This document shows positions 52,801 to 58,174 of a DNA stretch of 58,174 nucleotides, in pieces. How positions within the stretch are numbered: the stretch's first letter is position 1; every line of letters begins with the position of its first letter. Made by a program: the position numbers and the translations under genes. Source of the stretch: Pseudomonadota bacterium (lineage in GTDB: Bacteria; Bdellovibrionota_C; UBA2361; SZUA-149); assembly GCA_029555385.1 (NCBI GenBank), contig JAKPSH010000152.1, positions 1 to 58,174 of the forward strand, read 5' to 3'. Under the pieces are notes generated by a model. That model searched no databases and was not told the origin of the DNA. It saw nothing but the letters and a program-made list of their open reading frames with translations.

Positions 52801-53735
52801 TCAGTAACGGGCAGAGGCTCCACCATGGCGAGCGGTTTGCAAGCAACTGCGGCTTCAATCAGCGTGGTGCTGAACGAGGAAAGCACGAGATCGCTTGCGA
52901 GCACCCATTCGCGCACGGATTCGCCTTTAATTAAGTGCATCCGCGAATGAATCTCAGTTCCCACATTGGCTGCGAAGAAATCAACCATTTCCTTGGCTTG
53001 CGTCACCGGCTTTGGCCGGAAGATGATTTCCAGCTCTTTCTGCTCTGCGGCTTTGTTCGCCCAGCGTAGCAGCATCGTGAGGCAGCGCTGTGCGTATTCG
53101 CGCATGCCGGCAAGCTCGGTGCGATCTGCGCCCTGGCTTACCCGCCAGTTAATCGTGCTGTCTGTGATAAAGGCCCAGCGGTAGTTTTCGGGAATAAGCA
53201 CCCAACGGCGCGCTGCGTCGAGATTGTGCTTTCGGGCAAGCGCGCTCCGGTCCTGGTAATAGCGGCAATACGGAGCAAGATAGAGCTGATAGGCCGGATT
53301 GCCGTTTACGAAAATGTTTTCCGGCTGCACGCCGTTGCCGGTGAGATAATCTGCGTAGAAATTTCCCCAGGCATTATGCAGAACGCGGGTTCTGCTGAAT
53401 TCGTCGCTTGGCGCTTTAATCTTCGTGTGCCCCTTGTAGAAGATTTCTTCCCAGGCGAGATTGAAGAAGACGGCATTCGGCCAGGCTTCGACGTACTCTT
53501 TTATCGCCAGGTCGGAGGCATTGTAGAAAAAGGGCAGGGCGACGACGGCGGGAGATTCTTGTTCGATGAGCGTGCGAATGTCGCGGTAGATATGCTTAAT
53601 CTTTATTTCCAGTCCGTAGCGGTAGCGGGCGATTGCGCGCACCGCGCAGGCGACATCCATTTCACGGGCGACGTGCTCGATGAGCCAGAGGACCGGCTTA
53701 GTTTGTGCGTGTTGTGGCGAGTGAGAATTAGCCAT
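49842..53735 (-). CDS. Giant glycosyltransferase: duplicated capsule-type domain around a GT2 domain
   Basis: 1297 aa. Residues about 14-420 and about 905-1297 are copies of one domain (shared words HVAREMD, PFFYNA, AWEEIFYKGH, NGNP-YQLYL, PENYRWAFI, SFSTTLIE, EPLPxTEAFxADWY), similar to surface-carbohydrate synthesis proteins with a GT-B look. Residues about 450-680 are a GT2 domain (LIVCTYNSGPFI, VVDNNCTDGTPE, YIDDDA with metal-binding Asp). A helical linker (about 700-900) joins GT2 to the second copy. It probably transfers and elongates a surface glycan such as an O-antigen repeat. It is last of the minus-strand operon; a weak hairpin lies in the 138-base gap upstream. Donors unknown. Confidence 0.82.
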   Translation of the reverse strand: MANSHSPQHAQTKPVLWLIEHVAREMDVACAVRAIARYRYGLEIKIKHIYRDIRTLIEQESPAVVALPFFYNASDLAIKEYVEAWPNAVFFNLAWEEIFYKGHTKIKAPSDEFSRTRVLHNAWGNFYADYLTGNGVQPENIFVNGNPAYQLYLAPYCRYYQDRSALARKHNLDAARRWVLIPENYRWAFITDSTINWRVSQGADRTELAGMREYAQRCLTMLLRWANKAAEQKELEIIFRPKPVTQAKEMVDFFAANVGTEIHSRMHLIKGESVREWVLASDLVLSSFSTTLIEAAVACKPLAMVEPLPVTEAFDADWYQYLDRVRTEEEFIGKCLSTDSGSHAALKSWAEREMLAQGDAISRLADFTAHLAQNHTASNTIDRPKIVLPPDKIYFNERTHENDRFSDRETEDKTKRWTKVLAQPAMPVTFDEQTASPPGDTPNTAPEIRLSLIVCTYNSGPFIAKCLESIAAQDYQGSDVEVIVVDNNCTDGTPEVLKQFRTRLSNFDTVREYKQGLSNARNCGFRQARGQYLAYIDDDAALPPHYVGTLISLLKEHEPDFAGGPVYPYYTTEKPAWFHDDFEVRKQAEETGWAPGASISGGNFIIRRELLGELGLFDENLGMNGEKLGMLEERKVLELYRAKTPIDDQKVYYSLECHVMHHVAPGKMSFQYILRRSYTAGYAAFQVFLETRGAPDYASGISALNGSMNQLTQIMERELLTAKSRAPLLLALIEPLKHFSWGMGYTRRILESGLLPESHPAVKRLRELLGACANTLQALHHFRAIVEEEDELVKALDFLRLAVDQTMSIKLSTEVLTEEALRKTFPDYDEAAYLDNNPDVKTMLENGEIISGWEHFIRVGCIEKRRYALKARQNGGVKAKEKIVDILWLVEHVAREMDTACAVKAIIEKHFGLKVEIKNIYYHINELLNDYNPRIVATPFFYNAGDVAIKDMVERWPGAVFFNIAWEEIFYKGHVKLKAPADDFTRREVYHHAWGQFYKDYLIEHGVREDYIFLNGNPVYQLYLPPYSSYYKGRAELASAYGLDPAKRWVFVPENYRWAFIDNNTIAWRVSQGANAQELLKMREFAQVSLKHLLDWCNKLGARSDVEVIFRPKPATHQSDMELFFQQIVSPRRSPNLKFIKAETVREWILASDIVASSFSTTLIESAIAGKPIVMAEPLPLTEAFEADWYEYITKACNEADFISLCTNGANCSSARLRTWAVQEMLSQGDPIFRLAGVLGNFAEQRKVELPQPVLNPRPLLSGPRQYWDPRTHEHDVFTPEDVYERTQRWAKIIEGR

Positions 53736-53873
53736 CTGGATTGATTGTGCGATTGTATTCCGGTAAGCCGGGTTACGGCAGGCTTATCCATAGTATTTAG
53801 AGTCGAATACCAGGGGAATCGGTTTAGCTTTTGCTATTTTCTTGGTGGTTTGGTCGGTATTAAACTGGGCTTT

Positions 53874-55007
53874 TCACGCCCGGGCCCCGGCGAGTGTGCT
53901 GGAAAGTGCTTTGCAGATGAAGGCGACCATGTCTTCGGTCAGGTAGAAACCTGATGGAAGATTAATTCCACGCGGAGAAAGCCGGTAACTCACCTTGTTT
54001 CTCTCACGCGCCAATTTTGCCTGTTTGGACGATGAATACGCAGGAATTGAGCTCAGCGGATGAAAAAACGGGCGGGAGTCTATATTGCTCTCGCTGAGAA
54101 GCTCCATGAGCTGTTCTTTTGTAATCCCATAGCTGGGACCGAGAATTACAGTGACCATCCAATAGGTATTTTTTGTCTTTGGAGCCTCAAAGTTCAAGGT
54201 AATGTCCGGGACATCCTGGAGATGTGCTTCGTACCAGGCAAATATCTGCCGTTTATGGCGCACCAGTTCCTCTACGCGTTCAAGCTGTGCTAAGCCGAGT
54301 GCCGCCTGCATGCTGCTCATTTTATATTTGTAAGCTACTTCCGAGTTAAAAAACATCCGGTCGCCGGGCAGGCGGCCATGATCGCGCAGAATCTGAATGC
54401 GTGCAAACAGCCCCGCATCATCCGTAAGCAGCATTCCGCCTTCACCGGTAGTCAGGGTTTTGGAACCGTGAAAGCTGAACACGCTGACATCGCCGAAACT
54501 TCCCGCGCGCTGGTCTTGATATTCCGCCCCGATCGCCTGCGCGGCATCTTCGATCACCGCAATATGGTGCTTTCGCGCGATCTCGCGCAGTCTGTCCATC
54601 TCGGGCATATTGCCGTAAATGTCGACGGGAATGACGGCTTTGGTTCTATTCGAGATGCATTGGGAGAACGATTCTGCGCTGATGCACCATGTTTTCTCGT
54701 CGATGTCAGCAAAAACAGTCTCTGCTCCGACGTAAGAAGCAGGCGCCGCAGAGGCGATCCATGTAATCTCCGGAACGATTACCTCGTCGCCGGGCCCGAC
54801 GCCTAACGCGCAAAGCGCAAGGTGGATGCCCGATGTGCATGACGGCAGCGCCATGGCAAATTTTCTTCCGGTATAGGCCGCGAACGCTTTTTCAAAGCGT
54901 TCATGATAAACATTGGCCTTTTCGTACCAGCAGCAGCTTACCGCGTCGGTGACGTAATCAATTTCTTTCTGCGTAATCGACGGACCGGAAACGTAATAGC
55001 GTGTCAT
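53874..55007 (-). CDS. DegT/DnrJ/EryC1-type sugar aminotransferase
   Basis: 377 aa. PLP fold-type I sugar aminotransferase: GPSITQKEIDYV start, PSCTSGIHLALCALGVGPGDEVIVPEIT, catalytic Asp in EDAAQAIGA, and Schiff-base Lys in FHGSKTLTTGEGG. It moves an amino group onto a keto-sugar of a nucleotide sugar, giving aminosugars like perosamine or 3-amino hexoses. It follows the CmcI-like gene after 3 bases, so they are in one transcript. The end GLSTLAGARA has no special motif. The sugar cannot be told. Confidence 0.9.
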   Translation of the reverse strand: MTRYYVSGPSITQKEIDYVTDAVSCCWYEKANVYHERFEKAFAAYTGRKFAMALPSCTSGIHLALCALGVGPGDEVIVPEITWIASAAPASYVGAETVFADIDEKTWCISAESFSQCISNRTKAVIPVDIYGNMPEMDRLREIARKHHIAVIEDAAQAIGAEYQDQRAGSFGDVSVFSFHGSKTLTTGEGGMLLTDDAGLFARIQILRDHGRLPGDRMFFNSEVAYKYKMSSMQAALGLAQLERVEELVRHKRQIFAWYEAHLQDVPDITLNFEAPKTKNTYWMVTVILGPSYGITKEQLMELLSESNIDSRPFFHPLSSIPAYSSSKQAKLARERNKVSYRLSPRGINLPSGFYLTEDMVAFICKALSSTLAGARA

Positions 55008-55010
55008 CAG

Positions 55011-55751
55011 CTACTCCTTAATGCACTTCAAGTATCCATCCGGGGCTACTGTAACCAAGAGCTTGTGCTCCATTTCCTTGTCGATTACGAAGCGCTCGTT
55101 TGACTTGAGAAACTGCCATACGGCAGTTTTGGGGTTGTTTCCTTTGTCCCACGGACGGCCATGCGCAAAACCTGCCGGCAAATCTTCGACAACTGTATCG
55201 AAGACCACAAGGTAGCTTCCCTTGGTCACTAACGGCGAATAAAGTTCAAGTTCGGCTGCTACGTGCTCATGGCTGTGATTAGAATCGAGAACAACCAGCA
55301 CCGGTGTTTTGCCCTGCGCTGCTGTCCTTACCGAATCCACGATGCCCGGCTCGATCGACGAACCTTCAAGCATGGAAATTCGCTTTGCCAACGGATGAGC
55401 TTCGATCGCCTCACGGTTATGACTGCGGATATCAATGTCGATGCCCAGCACTTCTCCGCGTCCGATTAATTCAAGTACTGACGCGTAGAGGATCAGCGAT
55501 CCGCCATGAGCGATGCCCGTTTCAATAATCAGTTCTGGTTGAACCTGCCAAATTATCTCCTGCATTGCCACGATATCTTGCGGATACTGGATGATCGGCC
55601 TTCCGAGCCAAGTGAAGTTATATGAATAGCGATATCCGGATGAATCGAGAAGCCACTGCCGTGAGAGCTCTTGCAGCTTTTTGTCCTCCGCCGACTTTGC
55701 GATGTTCTCCCGCTTCTCCTCAACAAAAATCTGCTCTGGGGTTTTTGCCAT
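55011..55751 (-). CDS. CmcI-like cephalosporin hydroxylase-family methyltransferase
   Basis: 246 aa from ATG 55751, 2 bases after the upstream gene's stop; the earlier ATG at 55808 lies in that gene and is not used. It has the SAM-dependent methyltransferase fold of CmcI proteins: ETGIAHGGSLILYASVLELIG, GIDIDIRSHN, LEGSSIEPGIVDSVR, VLDSNHSHEHVAAELELYSPLV, PWDKGNNPKTAVWQFLK. In glycan clusters such proteins methylate sugar hydroxyls. N-terminal 25 residues form a helix (EEKRENIAKSAEDKK). It is in a tight minus-strand operon. The acceptor is unknown. Confidence 0.87.
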   Translation of the reverse strand: MAKTPEQIFVEEKRENIAKSAEDKKLQELSRQWLLDSSGYRYSYNFTWLGRPIIQYPQDIVAMQEIIWQVQPELIIETGIAHGGSLILYASVLELIGRGEVLGIDIDIRSHNREAIEAHPLAKRISMLEGSSIEPGIVDSVRTAAQGKTPVLVVLDSNHSHEHVAAELELYSPLVTKGSYLVVFDTVVEDLPAGFAHGRPWDKGNNPKTAVWQFLKSNERFVIDKEMEHKLLVTVAPDGYLKCIKE

Positions 55752-55753
55752 AT

Positions 55754-56548
55754 TTACGCTCGCTTTGTTAAAACCGCCATCCGCACTGGGCTGAACTGTC
55801 CGGTCCACGGCAGTTGTACCGCTAACTGATGGATCTCATGTTTATAATCTGGAGCTTCTCCGCGCATCTGACACATCTTGGAATAGACCACTCTCGTAGC
55901 GAAGTAATAGCTGCTGGAAAAGTCTTTGATCACCGGCAAATCGAAATGCTCGCGAACGCAGGAGAGGAATTCTTCCTCCTTGAAATAAATATTGTGCCAG
56001 CGTACTGGAATTTCCGGGAGTCCCACGGCCGCACGCGCCTGATTTAAGTTGTCCTGGCCCTCTGCAAAATTTTCAATCGCAATATATAGTCCTTTGGGCT
56101 TAACGCATGCAGCAATCTGCGCCAAGGCAGAGGCTTGATTGGCGAATGTCTCCAGATTGATTAGGCAGCGATCGGTCAGTGCTATATCGAACACGGTTCC
56201 TTCCAGTGCTGAGCATAAAGACAGGACATCGCCAACTGAAAACTTGACCCGGTTGCTCAACTCGGGATGGCTATTTAACCGCGCTTTGGCATTGGCAATC
56301 ATGTTCTCGCTATAGTCGACGCCCCAAAAAGTAAACCCCGGAAAAGCTGCTGCAATTTGCATGGTGGAGTAACCATCGCCGCATCCAACATCGAGAAAAG
56401 TACCGGAGGTCAACCCATGTTCTCCCAAGGTCGTGCGCAAAGTTGCGATTTCAAGTTCGCGCAAGTAAACGTCATCAGTGGTTGCCGCGGGAGCTGCGGC
56501 ATGCTGCTTGGCGCGATCTTGCCAGTATTCTTTAATCTTCTCTTGCAT
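55754..56548 (-). CDS. Class I SAM-dependent methyltransferase
   Basis: 264 aa. SAM-binding motif I LDVGCGDGYSTMQIA, then VDYSENMI (motif II Asp), VLSLCSALEGTVFDIALTDRC and LYIAIENFAEGQDN (post-strand). The C-terminal 80 residues are a cap (SSYYFATRVVYSKM) that would hold the acceptor. It is one of three methyltransferases in this operon and likely modifies a sugar or the reducing end of the glycan. It follows rfbC by 14 bases. ATG 56548 is the first start. Confidence 0.87.
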   Translation of the reverse strand: MQEKIKEYWQDRAKQHAAAPAATTDDVYLRELEIATLRTTLGEHGLTSGTFLDVGCGDGYSTMQIAAAFPGFTFWGVDYSENMIANAKARLNSHPELSNRVKFSVGDVLSLCSALEGTVFDIALTDRCLINLETFANQASALAQIAACVKPKGLYIAIENFAEGQDNLNQARAAVGLPEIPVRWHNIYFKEEEFLSCVREHFDLPVIKDFSSSYYFATRVVYSKMCQMRGEAPDYKHEIHQLAVQLPWTGQFSPVRMAVLTKRA

Positions 56549-56562
56549 TAGTCCTCGCTGCT

Positions 56563-57090
56563 CTAAATAAAATCCGGATGTATTGAGTCTTTCTCGGATA
56601 TTACTATCTCAGACAACGGCCAGGAAATGCCAAAAGCCGGATCATCGAACCTCAATCCGCGGGCACTTTCCGGATGGTAAAACTCTGACATCTGGTAAAA
56701 CACTTCAGTCTCATCAGCCAGCGTCTGAAACCCGTGGGCAAATCCGGCCGGGATGTAGAGCGCGAGCCTGTTGGCTGAGCTCAGTTCAAAAGACTCCCAG
56801 CGCTTGAATGTGGGAGAGCTGGGACGCAGATCAACAATAACGTCGTATATCGCCCCGGCGGTGCATCGCACGAGTTTCACCTCTTCATGCGGCTGTGCTT
56901 GATAGTGCAGCCCCCGGAGCGTGCCTTTCTTGGCGTTATAGGAAATATTGCACTGCGCTATGGTAGTGTCCAGGCCGAGGGCCTCGAACTCTTTCTTGCA
57001 CCACGTGCGAGCAAAAAATCCACGCTCGTCGTTTCGCCGCTCAGGTTCAATCAAGTAAGCATCTTGTAGTGATGTTGCCGTAATCAGCAT
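56563..57090 (-). CDS. rfbC: dTDP-4-dehydrorhamnose 3,5-epimerase
   Basis: 175 aa, cupin. Typical RmlC marks: YLIEPERRNDERGFFARTWC start, the catalytic His in LRGLHYQ, Asp in VDLRPSSPTFKRW, and FAHGFQTLADETEVFYQMSEFY. It makes epimer at C3 and C5 of the keto-sugar. RmlA, RmlB and RmlD are not in the window, so they are elsewhere or upstream of the right edge; beside the C-methyltransferase it may be a 3- or 5-only epimerase for a branched deoxysugar. It is 7 bases from the neighbour. Confidence 0.92.
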   Translation of the reverse strand: MLITATSLQDAYLIEPERRNDERGFFARTWCKKEFEALGLDTTIAQCNISYNAKKGTLRGLHYQAQPHEEVKLVRCTAGAIYDVIVDLRPSSPTFKRWESFELSSANRLALYIPAGFAHGFQTLADETEVFYQMSEFYHPESARGLRFDDPAFGISWPLSEIVISEKDSIHPDFI

Positions 57091-57096
57091 AACTTT

Positions 57097-58174
57097 CTAA
57101 ATTATTTGCAGCTCCGGCACAGGAACGATAAAACGCCCCCCGCGGCGTCTGTATTCCTCCTGTTGTTTCATGATTTCATCGACGAAGTTCCACGAAAGAA
57201 GGATCACGTAATCCGGCTGCTGCGCAAGCAGTTCCTCAGGGGCTACGATCGGCAGATGTGTCCCCGGTGTGAACAGCCCTTGCTTTACCGTGCTGCGGTC
57301 GGCAACGAAACGGATTGTTTCTGCGCCAACCCCGCAATAGTTAAGCAGTGTCGTGCTCTTTGCGGATGCGCCGTAAGCCGCAATAGATTTTCCGTTTGAG
57401 TTAAGCTCGCCGAGCAGACTGACCAGCGATTCTTTAAGCCGTGCGACTTTCCTGCCGAAATCACGATAAAAGCCGGCTTCCGACGCGCCCCATCGTTGTT
57501 CGGCGGCAAGAAAATCAATCGTGCGAGCGCCGCCGCCGGCTTCCTCCCATGAGCGGGGGCCATCGCTGCGCTGGAAAAAGACGCGCAGCGAACCGCCGTG
57601 TATGGGGATATGCTCCACGTCGACCAGTATCAGTCCGTGCTGTTTGAAGAGATTGGCAAACGAGGTAGCGGAGTAGTAGCAGAGATGTTCGTGATAGATC
57701 GAGTCAAACTCGGTATGATCGATCAATGCTTTTACATAGTGGTTCTCTATGACAGCTATGCCGTCGTCCTTAAGCAGCGCGGCGATTCCAGCAACAACGC
57801 CGTGCAGATCGGCGACATGCGCGACAACATTGTTCGCGTGGATAACATCAGCCGGCCCGGTTTCGGCGCGAATTTGCCGGGCAACTGTTTCGTTGAAGAA
57901 TTTATTGACTGTAGGAATGCCGCGTTTACGCGCTGCTTCGGCAATGTTCCCGGCGGGTTCAATGCCGAGCACGGAAATGCCATGCTCCTGGTAGTGCTGC
58001 AGGAGATATCCGTCATTGCTGGCAATCTCAACGACGTGATTGTCCTTGTTCAGCGCGAGCGTCGTTCGCATCCGGTTAGAGATGGCTTGCGCATTCTGCA
58101 CCACGGTGTCAGCGAAAGAGGAGAAGTATAGATAATTGCTGAAAAGTTTTTCCGGCGGGACAGTCTCGGTAATC
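57097..58174 (-). CDS. NDP-sugar C-methyltransferase, N-terminus cut by right edge
   Basis: 359 codons are inside the window, and the frame is still open at 58174, with family-like residues upstream of the first GTG (58104), including KLFSNYLYFSSFADT, so the start lies beyond the edge. The central SAM domain shows VVEIASNDGYLL and IHANNVVAHV, then YHEHLCYYSATSF and the C-terminal SAYGASAKSTTLLNYCG domain of TylC3/NovU-type C-3-methyltransferases. The zinc-binding N-terminus should be off the edge. It adds a methyl branch to a 4-keto-deoxysugar, matching the rfbC gene next to it (7 bases). Confidence 0.9.
   Translation of the reverse strand, partial: ITETVPPEKLFSNYLYFSSFADTVVQNAQAISNRMRTTLALNKDNHVVEIASNDGYLLQHYQEHGISVLGIEPAGNIAEAARKRGIPTVNKFFNETVARQIRAETGPADVIHANNVVAHVADLHGVVAGIAALLKDDGIAVIENHYVKALIDHTEFDSIYHEHLCYYSATSFANLFKQHGLILVDVEHIPIHGGSLRVFFQRSDGPRSWEEAGGGARTIDFLAAEQRWGASEAGFYRDFGRKVARLKESLVSLLGELNSNGKSIAAYGASAKSTTLLNYCGVGAETIRFVADRSTVKQGLFTPGTHLPIVAPEELLAQQPDYVILLSWNFVDEIMKQQEEYRRRGGRFIVPVPELQII

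Overview
The window is from a Gram-negative bacterium of moderately high GC. It carries a complete block of outer-membrane genes (lysS-lolC/E-lolD-bamA-skp-fabZ-lpxA-lpxI), a PEP-CTERM protein, Lrp- and Hanks-kinase-type regulators and a surface-sugar locus. The block order, and LpxI in place of LpxH, recall the deltaproteobacterial (Geobacter-like, Desulfobacterota) arrangement, but I cannot assign the organism. No rRNA, tRNA or CRISPR array was seen.

Region by region. (1) 1-7677, minus strand: four consecutive genes of unknown function, the last running off the left edge. They include a TPR protein and a 1000-residue helical protein, and three of them have Pro/Ala-rich N-termini. (2) 7889-11102, minus strand: a GNAT acetyltransferase, then a tightly overlapping cassette. 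The cassette reads 52-aa peptide with a YxxPxI leader-like motif, PqqD-like RiPP recognition element, and a fusion of a Ser/His S26-type peptidase with a nucleotidyltransferase. The peptide gene was found by reading the strand directly and is the best candidate here for an undescribed system. (3) 11325-24203: single genes and small groups, namely ACT-domain malic enzyme, Ser/Thr kinase, Flp-pilin-like peptide, CHASE2 protein, PabB-PabC fusion, secreted proteins, radical SAM protein, PEP-CTERM protein, zinc-ribbon protein, two-module Lrp regulator and RarD. (4) 24441-27582: a type II restriction-modification island with a controller protein, a nearly perfect double C-box, and a C-box half-site on the methylase start codon. 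(5) 27851-31779: an alpha/beta hydrolase and a hybrid sensor kinase. (6) 32214-40879: the envelope operon, lacking lpxD at its usual place. (7) 41060-42338: an orphan solute-binding protein and a doubtful small ORF.

(8) 42747-58174: two convergent surface-glycan operons. The plus-strand operon combines a NeuB-HAD fusion, an SDR, an aldehyde dehydrogenase, a NeuA-like cytidylyltransferase and a single-chain transketolase, which looks like the making and CMP-activation of a nonulosonate-like acid. The minus-strand operon holds a C-methyltransferase, RfbC, a methyltransferase, a CmcI-like enzyme, a DegT aminotransferase and a 1297-aa glycosyltransferase in which one enzyme domain occurs twice around a GT2 domain.

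Two repeat families lie around the plus-strand sugar operon. One is a TCAGCC hexamer array of 9 and 14 units with a shared flank. The other is a short palindromic element with TTCGTGG/CCACGAA arms.
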